The notes under the pieces are model-generated. The model saw nothing but the letters and a program-made list of their open reading frames with translations, was not told the DNA's origin and searched no databases. Below are positions 43,780-54,264 of a stretch of 64,000 nucleotides of DNA, piece after piece. Origin of the DNA: CAWEYO01 sp963813315 (GTDB lineage Bacteria; Pseudomonadota; Alphaproteobacteria; Rhizobiales; Rhizobiaceae); assembly GCA_963813315.1 (NCBI GenBank), contig CAWEYO010000016.1, positions 62,001 through 126,000 on the forward strand, given 5' to 3'. Position 1 is the first letter of the stretch. Every line of letters starts with the position of its first letter. Position numbers and translations under genes: made by a program.

Positions 43780-45160
43780 CGACCGTCTGATTGGCCACCT
43801 TGAAGGCAACCACCTGCATGACCCAAGCTGCGGATCGCGTGAGCGATGCGATTCCGCGGTAGCTTCCGGTCGTCGTCACAAACCTATCCTGTGCAATATC
43901 CAGATTCGGTGTGGTGATGATGCGATTGGTGAAGCCGGTTCCCGCAGCCGAAAACCCGCCGGTTGTCATGCCGGCTGCGAAGATGAGCTCGCCGGGTGCG
44001 GTTGTCGTAATTGCCCCGCTATTTGCTGTTGCGCTGGTTCCCCAAGCGGAACGGATGACATCGAGCGGGTTCACGGGATCAAGGCCGCCATATTCCGCAG
44101 CGCGGATATCAACAAACGGCGTCGCCGTATTGAAGGTCACCGTCACGGTGTTTGTCCCCGCACCAGCCGCCTTGATGTTCTTGGCGTAATATATCGCCTG
44201 GCTGATACCCCTACCGTGTGCGGTCGGGCCCGCAAGCTGGTACGTATTCCCGGCTGCGTCCTTGACCGAAGTGATATTGGAAGTCGTGTTTTTCCATCCG
44301 ATCGCCAGGATATTAGTGTTCCCTGCCGTTTGTGCATTCGTATAGGTCACGGCGACCTGAGACTGGTTACTCTGAGGCGTGGCAGCATTCACTTGCACGA
44401 AAGCAAGCGGCGTGGAAACGGCATCGTAACTTGCCGTGATGGTTTGAGCGGTGCTGGGGACGACGGCGGTGTCCTGCTGCGCAGCGCCATCTGACAACGG
44501 GGCAAAGGTGGTCGAGGCGACCGTCTGATTGGCTGACTTTGAAAGCTACCACCTGCATGACCCAAGCTGCGGATCCCGCGAGAGATGCGGTTCCACTGTA
44601 GTTTCCGGTAGCCGTCACAAACCTGTCCTCCGCGATATCGGCATCTGGTGTGGTAATGATACGACTGGTGAAGCCGGCTCCCGCAGCCGAGAACCCGCCT
44701 GTGGTCATGCCGGCTGCAAAGATTAGCTCGCGGGGTGCGGTCGTCGCGATTGCCCCGCTATCTGCTGTTGCGCCGGTTCCCGAAGCGGAATGGCTGACGT
44801 CGAGCGGGTTCACGGGATCGAGGCCGCTATATTCCGTAGCGCGGATATCAACGAACTGTGTCGCTATATTAAAGGTGACCGTTACGGTATTGGCCCCAGC
44901 GGCGGCCGACTTGATATTTTTGGCGTAGTAGATCGCCTGGCTGAGCCCGGTCCCACGCGCGACCGGGACAGCAAGCTCGTAGACGTTTCCGGCGGAGTCC
45001 GTGACCGAGGTGATGTTAGAAGTCGCGTTGTTCCACCCGATCGCCAGAATATTGGTGTTCCCTGCTGTTTGTGCGCCCGTATACGTTACCGGGACCTGGG
45101 ACTGATTGGTCTGAGGCGTTGCAGAATTCACCTGTACAAAGGCAACCGCGGCGACGGTGG
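43780..45160. repeat. Tandem ~230-codon repeat at the 3' end of the giant gene
   Basis: Two head-to-tail units (about 44525-45160 and 43780-44400) share FVQVNxATPQxNQSQVxVTYTxAQTAGNTNILAIGW through SAAWVMQVVAFK at very high identity. The joint between them contains a one-base frameshift (VAFKVSQ versus VAFKVANQTVASTTFAPLSDG). Confidence 0.8.
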
Positions 45161-47329
45161 TAGCATTGTACGTCGCTGTTATGCTTTGAGCGGTGTTAGG
45201 CACGAGGATGGTATGCTGCTGGGCACCACCGTCGGACCATGCGGCGAAGTTGTAGGTGGTGGAGCCAACAGTCTGATTGGGTGCCTCGATGGTGTGGCTA
45301 AATCCGTCGAGCGTGTCATAGACGAAGGACCCGTGTGCGCGATCCCGTCGAGGTAGAGCGTCAGCCCCGAGGGCAGCGGAGCGAAGGTCAGATTGACCTT
45401 GTCGCGGAAATATAGTGACGGACTTGAGTTGACTGCAGCCCGCTTGAATCGGTGACTGTCAGCGTGATGCGGTATCGTGTGAAGCCGCTGAAGTCGTGCC
45501 CCGACGTCGGGATCGTGAACGTGCCGCTCGTTACACCGGCGATGGGTATGCCCGGATGAACATGTCCCTCATGGAGGAAATCGATATTCCAAGTATACGC
45601 GATGGCGGACAATGTGCCATCCTCCGCATCCGTTGCGATCGCCAGCTGAAGGAGATGACATCGCCCGCCCTGAAGAGCGGATCGGTTGCGGTAGGCGTGA
45701 GTACGTGGCGGTGGGCGCACTTCCCACGAAGATGGCGAGCTGGGGCGAAATGCGTCGAGTTGACGCCGTCCGAAATTGTGAGGCGGGCCTGATAGGGGCC
45801 GGCCGAGGCATACATGTGCACCGGATTGGCTAAAGTCGATGTTACTCCGTCGCCGAAGGTCCACGCGTAGCTCAACGCGTGACCTTCTGGGTCGGACGAG
45901 CCGGCGCTGGAAAAACTGACCGTCAGCGGGGCCGGACCCTGCGTTGGTGTCGCGGATGCAGAAACCACAGGAGGCAGGTCGGACTGGACATAGCTGATGC
46001 GGCGGATCTTGCTCACGCCGAACGTGCCGCTTATGTCGGAATAGCCGAGGTCAACGTAGTAGAGCGCACCTTCGGGGCCTTCTGTCAAATACACGATGTC
46101 GCCGTATGGTCCATCGACCGAACCGTCGAGCGGTTCAAAGTTAAAGACGCCGTTCACATTGCCGTTGGCGTCGAAGGTCAGACGCTTGATCCAGTTTTGC
46201 GTGTAGTCGGCGAAGAAGTAGCTGCCCTGATAGCTGCTGGGGAACTGAGTTCCGTGATATACGAATCCGCCCGTGATGGCGGAATCGCGCCCGTTGTGCG
46301 GATAGTAATAGGCAGGAGCGGTGTAGGCGGGATTGCCGTTCGGCGTCTCAATGTTCGGCCAGCCGTAATTTGCCGCGCGCGCCCCGATATCCACCTCCTC
46401 GATGGCGGTCGAATAGGTGTTGCCACCCACATCCCCGATGATCAGCCGGCCCGTGGGTACATCATAGTAGGCGCGGAAGGGGTTGCGCAGACCGAGTGCC
46501 CATACCGCGTCGTAGTGAGGCCCTGCACCATCATAGAAAGGGTTGTCGGTCGGTATGGTGCCATCCATGTTGAAGCGCAGGATCTTGCCGCGCGGCTTGG
46601 TGAGGTCCTGCGCCTCGCCAGGGTTGAAATGCTCGCCGGTTGTGAGCAATATCTTCCCGTCGTTGCTGAAGTTGATCGCGCCGCCGTGGTGCTCGGCATT
46701 GGCAATTTCCGTATCCTGATAGATGACAAATTCGCTGCCGGCGATCGTCCCAGTGAGCGTCGCATTCGCTGTGAACCGCGAGAAGCGATCAACGTTCGGC
46801 GAACCGAGTGTATAGAAGAGATAATAGTAGTGATTAGTACTGAAATTGGGATCAAGGGCGATGTCGTATATACCCTGTTGTACTCCGGCGGAGCCGATGT
46901 TGGTCAATTGCAGGAACAGTGTCGGGCTCGGGGTGGTGTAGGGCGCAGCCATCACCTTTATTTTTCCCGCGAGCTCGACCACCAGCATGCGGCCGTCAGG
47001 CAGGAACTTGATTGCGGTCGGGAGATCAAATCCGGTTGCCAGGATCTCGTTCCGGAAGTAGTTGGCGTTCGATACATTGACTGTCACAGCCGCGGAGAGT
47101 GCCGTGTTGCCGCTAAGATCACGCGCCAGCGCGGTAAGCGTGTGGGCGCCGTTGCTGACAGTCCGCGTGTCCCATGTAAAGGCATAGCTTGAGGTCGTAT
47201 CTTCCGGTCCGGTCGCCACGCCGTCCACAAGGAACTGCACGCCGGCAATACCGACATTGTCCGTGGCATTGGCGGTAACGGTGACGATATCGCTGACCTG
47301 CGCGCCCATTGAAGGCGCGGTTATCTGAA

Positions 47330-48000
47330 CTTGCGGCGCGACTGTCTCCGAGGGCTGGCCGAGCGGAGTGGCCATGTCCGTTTGGATCTGCAACTGCGTG
47401 AGGGCACGATCCGCTATGCGGACATCGTCAATGCGGCCGGCGAATTCAAAGCCCGAGACTCCAGACCGCCGGCCGATGTTCACATCGGCTGTCGAATTCT
47501 GCTGCAACGAGGTGACCGTGCCGACCAGGGCGCCGTTGTCGAGAACGCCGTTGAGATAGACGTTCATGGTCTGGGTCGCCGCATTGTAGACGCCGGCGAT
47601 GTGATACCAGGTGTTGGGCTGCAAGGTGGTCGCGCCGTAGCGGAACATCTGGCCGCCTGAACTGGTGGTGAGCTTGAAGCCGATCGTGCGCGGGCCGGTG
47701 TCCTTCGTGAGGTCGAGCTGGAAGCCGCTTTCGCCCGAGCCGCGCTTGGAGATCACGCCCGCATCATCGACTGGAAACGATGAGGCATTGACCCAGGCGC
47801 TGAGCGTCATGCTCCCGGTGAGTTGGAGGGCAGCAGGGTTGCCGAGGTTCACAAAGTCATTGACACCGTCCAAATTCACCGCGTTGCCGTATTTCCCGGC
47901 GGCGAAGGTCGGACCATTGGTGAGCGTGCCGACAATTCCATGCCCCGATGCGTCGGCGGCCGTCGTGCCCGACGTCTCGTTGAAGGCATATCCGGCGGCA
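47330..48000. repeat. Second copy of the LamG-coding segment
   Basis: Strongly similar at DNA and protein level to 50265-50910: AGYAFNETSGTTAADASGHGIVGTLTNGPTFAAGKYGNAV here versus AGYAFDEVSGTAAADASGNAIVGTLTNGPTFTAGKYGNAV there. This is a recent internal duplication within the giant gene. Confidence 0.8.
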
Positions 48001-50264
48001 AGGTTGGGGACCTGCGTGTTGGCGACGGTGACTGTGACGGGCAAGGAACTGGTGATATTGCCGGCTCCATCGCGCGCTTTGGCAAGAAGTACGTGCGTAC
48101 CATTTGCTACGCCCGTCGTGTCCCAGCTAATGCTGTAGGGGGACGTGGTGTCCTCCGCGCCGAGATTGGCGTTATCGAGCAGGAACTGGACGCCGGCTAC
48201 GCCGACATTGTCGGATGCCGTTGCCGATACGGTCACCGTGCCTGTCACCGTGGACGCGGGCGGGGCGGTGAGCGTTACCGTCGGGAAGGTCGTGTCAGAA
48301 GCAAGCGTTGTAGCGCTTGCCGTCGCGGACGAACCGGAGATATTGCCTGCTGCGTCTACGGCCTTTATCGAATAGCTGTAGCTCGTATTTGGGGTAAGCC
48401 CTGTATTGCTGTAACTCGGGCTTGGCGTCGTCGCAATGAGGGTTACGCCCTGGAACACCTGATAGCCGCTCACTCCCACATTGTCGGTCGATGCTGCCCA
48501 CGACAGGTTGATCTGTGTTGACGAAATCGCAGTGGCTGTCAGGCCTATGGGGACGGAGGGCGCGGCTGTATCGATAATGAACGTTGCATTCGCACTGACC
48601 GCTTCGTTGGCCAAGGCATCACTAGAGTGGACGCGGAAATTGTAGGTGGCGTTGGAGGTCAGACCGATCAGCGTGACGCTGTGCGCTGTCACCAGGGTCG
48701 AATCGAGCGGCGTGGTCGAGCCGTAGATTGTCGTGGGGCCGTAGTCGACCTGCGAGGTCGAGGGTTCGTTGGTCGTCCAAGTGATCGTGACCGACGAACT
48801 GGTGACGACCGTCGCAGCAATGGCCGAAGTCGACGGTGCGGTGGTGTCCAGCACTATAGTGTCGGTCGCCGCCGTCGACCAGTTCCCCGCGGCATCTCGA
48901 TACTGCGCGTAAACCGTCTTGGTTCCGTCGCCGCTCGTGAGCGCCCAGCTCTTCGACGTCGCATAGGCTTCGGCCGTAGAAAACGTGGTGCCGTCGTTGG
49001 AGAAACGCATTTGCGTCACGGGACCTTGCGTGTCGGAAGCAGACAGCGTCAAAGTTACTGTCGTGTTTCTCGTCGCCGCGGCGTTGCTGTTGATGACGAC
49101 TGAGCCGGTCGGCGCCAGGTTGTCGACCGTGACGGAAATCGCCGCCGTCGTTGCCGTATTCCCCGACGTGTCGCGGGCGCGCGCTTGCAGCGTGTGCGTG
49201 CCGTTCGATGCCGTCGTCGTATTCCAGGAAAAGCTGTACGGCGAGGTCGTGTCTTCCGTGCCGAGCAGCGTGTTGCCGTCGAGCAGGAACTGCACGCCGC
49301 CAACGGCTACGTTATCCGACGCCGTGGCGGTAAGGGTCACTGTGCCGAGAAGAATAGAATTGGCGGGGGGACCTGACCAGGTCACCGTCGGCACCGTCGT
49401 GTCGGAGACAGCTGCGGTGGCGAATGTACTGTTCGCGCTGACCGTTTCATTTCCGGCCGCATCCATGGAGCGGACACGCCAGTTATAAGTCGTGCTCGGC
49501 GCCAGACCGGTGATGGTGACACTGTGTGTCGTCACCAGGGTCGGATCAAGCGCCGTCGACGATCCATAACTGGTGGTCAACCCGTACTCGACGCGCGAGG
49601 TCGCCGCCTCGTTGGTCGTCCAGGTGATCGTGGCGGAGCTGCCGGTTATGTTGCTCGCCGTGCGGCCGGAAATGGTCGGCGCCGTGGTGTCGAGGACGAT
49701 CGTGTCCGATATTGCCGCCGTCGACCAATTGCCTGCCGAATCCATGAACTGGACGAACACGGTTTTGCTCCCGGCCCCATTGCTGAGGGTCCAGGCCTTC
49801 GTCGTGGCAAAAGGTTCAGCCGTGGAAAAGGCGCCCGTGCCCGAATTGGAGAACCGCATTTGCGTGACGCTGCTCAAGGCATCGGACGCCGAAAGCGTGA
49901 GCGTTGCATTTCTGCTGTTGGTCGCGGTGGCGCCACTGTTGATGACGATCGTGCCCGTGGGCGCCTGGTTGTCGACAGTGATGAACCTGTCGGTCGTGGT
50001 CGCGGTATTGCCTGAAATGTCGGTGGCCAGCGCTTGCAGCCGGTGCGTGCCGTTGGCTGCTGTCGTCGTGTTCCAGGAAACGCTGTAGGGCGACGTGCTG
50101 TCCGCGGTGCCGAGATTGGTGCCGTCCAGCAAGAATTGTACGCTGGCGACCCCGACATTGTCCGACGCACTTGCGGAAACCGTTACTGTGCCTGCGATCG
50201 TCGCATTCGCCGCGGGCGCCGTCAGCGACACAGTTGGCAGTGTTACGTCCGGCCCGGACGGGCC

Positions 50265-50910
50265 AAGCGGCGTCACCATGTTGGTCTGGATTTGATCCTG
50301 GGTGAGTGCATGATCGGCGATCCGCACATCATCGATGCGGCCGTTAAATTCAAAACCGGTCACGCCCGCGCGCCGTCCGATGGTCACATTGGCCGTCGAA
50401 TTCTGCTGGGAGGCGGTGACCGTGCCTTGCAGCACGCCATTGTCAAGTTGACCGTTGAGATACACGTTCAAGGTCTGAGCTGCGGCATCGTAGACGCCTG
50501 CGACGTGGTACCAGGTATTGGGTTGCAACGTGGTTGCGCCATAGCGGAACATCTCGCTGCCAGCGCTGTTGGTGAGCTTGAACCCGATCGTCCGGGTTCC
50601 CTTGTCCACCGTCGTGTCGAGCTGGAACCCGAATTCGTTTCCGGTGCGCTTGGAAACGATCGCTGCATCGTCGACAGGGAACGAGCTGGAGTTGATCCAC
50701 GCACTGATCGTCATGCTGCCGGTCAATTGCAGCGCAGTTGGATTGCCGAGGTTCACGTAGTCGTTCGTACCATCCAACAGCACGGCGTTGCCGTACTTTC
50801 CAGCCGTAAAAGTCGGGCCATTGGTGAGTGTGCCGACGATGGCGTTGCCCGAGGCATCGGCCGCCGCGGTGCCGGACACTTCATCGAAGGCATAGCCAGC
50901 GGTAATCCCC
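50265..50910. repeat. First copy of the LamG-coding segment
   Basis: Partner of 47330-48000. The copies differ by scattered substitutions but no indels that break the frame, so both appear to be maintained as protein domains. Confidence 0.8.
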
Positions 50911-51083
50911 AACGGGTCCGCGGCCAGAAGGAGGCGGGACTCCAATGTCTCAAATTCAAGTGGAGTACCCGCCGATGTCGAAGGGGAGAACGGATTGTCG
51001 CCAGAGATTCGTGGCCGCTTGCGCTCCCAGGGATCGATTTGCGGCCGCACGAACTTGTCGGAATCTTTCCAGCGTTCGGACAT

Positions 51084-51300
51084 CGGGTTGCACTACCCCT
51101 CCTGAGGTTTGCCGGACATCGCTCATCACGCCCGTCAACTCCGACACGCATCCAGCAAGCAAGTGGTATTCCTTATGGAAGCTAGGCCTTCTGGACCCGC
51201 CCCAGTAATTACCTACTTCGACGGATGCCCTCTCACTTAAGTCGATTTACAATCCCCGCGTCTCCTCGATTAAGAATGCGAAACTGGGTGCGGAATCCAC
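51084..51300. promoter_or_regulatory. Divergent promoter region of the export locus
   Basis: 217 bases between the start of the giant gene and the start of the periplasmic adaptor gene. Both promoters must lie here if the two transcription units are expressed locally. It is AT-richer near 51200-51280. I could not identify a convincing operator. Confidence 0.4.
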
Positions 51301-52206
51301 ATGTCGTACGGCCGCCGTTCAGCTCATGACTTGAGGGGAGTACGCCTCGTCAGCTTGCTCTTCCACATCGCGCAGCATTTCTTGGCGTTTTCGTTTGTCG
51401 TAGCGGTGTCGGGCACGGCGCAATCCGCGACCTTCGACTGTCTAATTGAGCCGCGCCTCAGGGTAGAGCTTGCAGCGTCCGCCGCGGGCGTCCTGAAAGA
51501 AGTCCTGGTCGACCGGGGGGACCACGTCCGCAAAGGCGACATCGTGGCACGGCTCGATACGACCATCGAGGAGGCGACCGTGGCGCTTGACAAGGCCAGG
51601 GCCGAAAGCGAAGCGGCGACACTGAGCCGAAGCGCGCGTGTCGATTTTCTTGCGCGCAAGCGCGATCGGTTCAAGCAGATGCGAAGTCGCGGCGCCGTCT
51701 CCCCGTCCGAACTCGACGAGGCGGAATCGGATCTCGCCGTTGCGACAGCCGATCTTGCCGAGGCGAAAGATCAGCGAAGAATTGCAGGCCTGGAGTATGA
51801 CCGGTCGGTTGCGATCCTCAATCAGCGGTCAATCCGAAGTCCGATCGACGGTCTTGTGGTTGAACGCAAACTTTCGGGTGGCGAGTACGCTTACGATCAA
51901 GCCCCGATCCTCGTGCTGGCACAGGTCGATCCTTTGAATGTGGAAGTGTATCTCCCGGTCACGTCGTTTTCGATGGTTCGAACAGGGATGATGGCTTCCG
52001 TCCGTCCGGCCGACCCTATCGGCGGCGGATATCGCGCCGCGGTGGAGACGGTGGACACTGTCTTCGATGCGCGCAGCGGCACGTTCGGGGTCCGGCTCAA
52101 GACTGCCCAATCCCGGGTACGGCATCCCAGCGGGCCTCCGCTGCGAGGTCGAGTTTCCGCGGCCATCGGCATCGCAAATCACCTCTTCAAGAAAATGAAC
52201 CGCTAA
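51301..52206 (+). CDS. Periplasmic membrane-fusion (adaptor) protein, RND/HlyD type
   Basis: 301 aa with a signal peptide (HFLAFSFVVAVSGTAQSA). A lipoyl half-motif, LIEPRLRVELAASAAGVLKEVLVDRGDHVRKGDIVARLD, is followed by a coiled-coil hairpin (about 85-160: EAATLSRSARVDFLARKRDRF...DEAESDLAVATADLAEAKDQR), the second lipoyl half (RSIRSPIDGLVVERKLSGGEYA) and a beta-barrel. It is smaller than typical RND adaptors and has no inner-membrane pump or outer-membrane channel next to it. Its position opposite the giant gene, with the other HlyD-type proteins nearby, suggests it forms the periplasmic conduit of the same export system. Confidence 0.85.
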   Translation: MSYGRRSAHDLRGVRLVSLLFHIAQHFLAFSFVVAVSGTAQSATFDCLIEPRLRVELAASAAGVLKEVLVDRGDHVRKGDIVARLDTTIEEATVALDKARAESEAATLSRSARVDFLARKRDRFKQMRSRGAVSPSELDEAESDLAVATADLAEAKDQRRIAGLEYDRSVAILNQRSIRSPIDGLVVERKLSGGEYAYDQAPILVLAQVDPLNVEVYLPVTSFSMVRTGMMASVRPADPIGGGYRAAVETVDTVFDARSGTFGVRLKTAQSRVRHPSGPPLRGRVSAAIGIANHLFKKMNR

Positions 52207-52323
52207 CCCACCACACGGCCATTGTGCCTTCACGCATTGCACAGCAACACTTGAACGAGGGGCTGTTCCCACGATGGCGAAAGCGTTGCGGAAAGACAAC
52301 GAGCCGGGACCGGAGAAGTCAGA

Positions 52324-52596
52324 GTGAGAAGTCTGCTACCCCTGGTTTTTCTCTTACTGGCCGGTTGCGATGACCGTCCGGGCGGGTGGTCAGCCATTGT
52401 CTACCCGGATCGAAACGACCGCACAAAATTCGTTGTAGCACCGCACTTCACGATGGTGTCGTACTGCCTGGAAGCTGCAAAAGAGAAGATGAACGAGATT
52501 CAGATCAACGGCGGCGGCGACTATGAATGCGGCTATAATTGTGAGGAATACGGAGACCCTCACAGGAGGAATGTCTGCGAGAAAATCCGCAAATAA
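52324..52596 (+). CDS. Small cysteine-rich lipoprotein
   Basis: 90 aa starting at a GTG (52324). Signal peptide with a clear lipobox, LLPLVFLLLAGC. The mature part has five further cysteines (VSYCLEAAKEK, YECGYNCEEYG, RNVCEKIRK), suggesting disulfides in the periplasm or at the outer membrane. I do not recognise a characterised family. It follows the adaptor gene by 117 bp and may be part of the same accessory region. Confidence 0.72.
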   Translation: MRSLLPLVFLLLAGCDDRPGGWSAIVYPDRNDRTKFVVAPHFTMVSYCLEAAKEKMNEIQINGGGDYECGYNCEEYGDPHRRNVCEKIRK

Positions 52597-52618
52597 CTGT
52601 GGGTTTGTCGCCCAAGCG

Positions 52619-52720
52619 GCCCCTCGTTGCACCGCGAAAAGCAAGCGCAGCGGCGTTACCTATCGCGCGCCTGCGGTGAAGGGCAAGCACGTCTGCCGAA
52701 TGCACGGTGCCAGGGCTTGC
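52619..52720 (+). pseudogene. Fragment of a small zinc-finger-like (RCxAxxxxGxxCxxPAVxGKxxCRMHG) gene
   Basis: The frame reads APRCTAKSKRSGVTYRAPAVKGKHVCRMHGA, the core of a short Cys/His motif protein common in rhizobial accessory DNA. The family normally has a third Cys where VTYR stands here and continues after MHG with a Gly-rich tail; here the frame runs into unrelated sequence and stops. No start with a ribosome-binding site is apparent. Best read as a remnant. Confidence 0.5.
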
Positions 52721-52913
52721 ATTGCGACGGTGTCGCCTTCCGATAGTTTCGCGGCCATTTGACGCTCTCCACCATCAGGCCATCATCGGTGAGGGCACCG
52801 TGCGCGAGGCGGCTGTTAGCGCGCGCGAGCCGCAATGAGTTGGGCTATGATGCGCCCGGCCGATGCGCCAACACCGGCCACGCATCCAGCCACGGAACGA
52901 AGGAGGTTTCGCC

Positions 52914-53246
52914 ATGGCGGCAAGAACCATTTCTACCACACGCCGCAACACTATTCCCTCTGCCGGTGCAATTGTGGCGCTCGCCGTGGTGGCCGGCTGC
53001 CGAACCAACTACGCGCCTTTGACGTATGAATACGAAGCGCACCTTCAGCAGGTCTCGGCATGGTGCTACAACAATTTTGGCCTCACGACAGCGTCGTCGG
53101 CAGGGCAGGAATGCGTTGGGCGGGCTTGGGTCGGGGTGCCCGCTAGCGACTGCCAATTACCCTCCTGCAACACCGGATACTGGCCGCCTGCCTCCCGATC
53201 CCCTGCTGGTGCGCCCTACGCGAGGCGAGGGCCAATCGACAAATGA
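52914..53246 (+). CDS. Predicted lipoprotein of unknown function
   Basis: 110 aa. Signal with lipobox PSAGAIVALAVVAGC, then a small domain with paired cysteines (QVSAWCYNNFG, AGQECVGRAWVGVPASDCQLPSCNTGYWPP). The ATG at 52914 has the excellent ribosome-binding site AAGGAGG 6 bases upstream, which supports a real gene. The C-terminal 20 residues are low-complexity and could follow a frameshift. No family recognised; it resembles the preceding lipoprotein in being short and Cys-rich. Confidence 0.65.
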   Translation: MAARTISTTRRNTIPSAGAIVALAVVAGCRTNYAPLTYEYEAHLQQVSAWCYNNFGLTTASSAGQECVGRAWVGVPASDCQLPSCNTGYWPPASRSPAGAPYARRGPIDK

Positions 53247-53382
53247 ACTTTCACTGTTCCGTCGGGGGAGCGGGCATTTTCGAGGCCGTCGCTGTCCGCG
53301 CGGCGCGCCACGAAACTGGCCATGAGGCCGAGCAGGGTGGTTTTTACGGTGACACGTCCACACATGATCGGGCCAAACACTA

Positions 53383-53421
53383 GCCTTGCCGCAACGGTTG
53401 CGGCCTTGCCGCAACGGTTGC
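53383..53421. repeat. Two tandem 20-bp near-palindromic units
   Basis: GCCTTGCCGCAACGGTTGCG is present twice in direct tandem (the second copy is one base shorter), each nearly self-complementary around AACGGTT. It lies in a 296-base stretch (53247-53542) in which I see no gene. Confidence 0.6.
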
Positions 53422-53542
53422 CGCTACGCTTGGAGAGGTCCTGACGCTCAGCATAACGGCTTTCGCATAACAATCAATCCTTTGTGAGGATTGACGCAGG
53501 CTCAGCTTTGGCGAAATCTGCGGGCGGGCTGGGGCTTTCCAC

Positions 53543-54064
53543 ATGGACGCGTGCAATCCGACAACCTATCCGGTAAAGCCAGGAGACTGGCTCACAAACA
53601 AATTCAACCACAAGATTGCCAAGGTTCGGAACGTTTATCGCGACTGTTCCGACGTGCTTGTCGATCTTGTCCTTTATAATGCGTCAGGGACGCGGGTTGG
53701 CCGTGAGAGCCCCTCGTTCGGCGGTCCGCGCAGCTACGAACCCGCGTGCGACTACAGCGACTGGCATCGCGTGGCGAAACCGATCTTCCCCGTTGAAGGT
53801 GCTAATATTGGCGTCGGGTCTGCATCCGAGCGTAGCCCGGCTGGAGCCTTGCCGGAGCGGCAGTGGGTGCGCCCCGTACGACTGCCGAGCAAAGCCAGAA
53901 TGCCTCGCGTCTGGAACTTCAACCCCACGGTAGAAGCGGAAGCCAGGAGATTGGCTGCCCGTCAGTTGCGCGATATTGCCCGCGAACTGGGGCACTCGGA
54001 ACTGGCGACAAGGGCTGCAACGCTTGACGCCGAGGCAGACGCGATACAAAGGCGGCCCATTTAG
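53543..54064 (+). CDS. Hypothetical protein
   Basis: 173 aa. The N-terminal part (PTTYPVKPGDWLTNKFNHKIAKVRNVYRDCSDVLVDLVLYNASGTRVGRESPSFGGPRSYEPACDYSDW) reads like a structured domain with three cysteines. The C-terminal part is a helical, Ala/Arg-rich segment, EAEARRLAARQLRDIARELGHSELATRAATLDAEADAIQRR. I recognise no family, and no good ribosome-binding site precedes the ATG, so the true start could lie elsewhere. Composition is similar to the surrounding accessory DNA. Confidence 0.55.
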   Translation: MDACNPTTYPVKPGDWLTNKFNHKIAKVRNVYRDCSDVLVDLVLYNASGTRVGRESPSFGGPRSYEPACDYSDWHRVAKPIFPVEGANIGVGSASERSPAGALPERQWVRPVRLPSKARMPRVWNFNPTVEAEARRLAARQLRDIARELGHSELATRAATLDAEADAIQRRPI

Positions 54065-54264
54065 CACTAGGTGGCTGTTTGAAAGAATCCTTGCGCGATG
54101 TTTTCTCTTTTCTTCGAGCAGAGTGCCGTGAGGCCCGGGTACCGAGGGCCTCACTTTCCATTTCAGCAGATTTGCGACATTGCCCGTCTGCCCTTACCGT
54201 GGAACGCCGGTCTGGGTGGTTTTGAATGACCTCTATCGGATCGCCCAAATCTAAGGAGATCGAC

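Larger units (their letters stand above)
43775..51083 (-). pseudogene. Giant LEPR-XLL-type multidomain surface protein (several frameshifts in the 3' part)
   Basis: About 2430 codons. Near the N-terminus is FETLESRLLLAADPL (residues 44-58), an LEPR-XLL-type motif. Then: LamG/ConA-like domain (about 60-270), Ig-like SxTAPxxxxxxxGTVTVSASASDNVGV modules alternating with FnIII, a second near-identical LamG (about 1020-1250), an Ig-like module, a sorbosone/glucose dehydrogenase-type propeller (about 1340-1700) and PKD (from 1705). The frame is continuous to about 45745. From there to 45335 at least seven indels are needed to read LAIFVGSAPTAT, LTPTATDPLFRAGD, DAEDGTLSAIAYTWNIDFLHEG and DTLDGFSHTIEAPNQTVG. 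One more is needed near 44530. It ends with two tandem 230-residue repeats (AGNTNILAIGWNN...). No membrane anchor is visible. Confidence 0.8.

Noticed and set aside
44367..45203. Separate gene with a 278-codon frame downstream of the giant gene
   Set aside because: It is a continuation of the giant protein (NTAQSITATYN and the tandem repeat unit) reached by frame shifts, with no independent start or ribosome-binding site. The same applies to the frames at 43775-44497 and 45388-45864.
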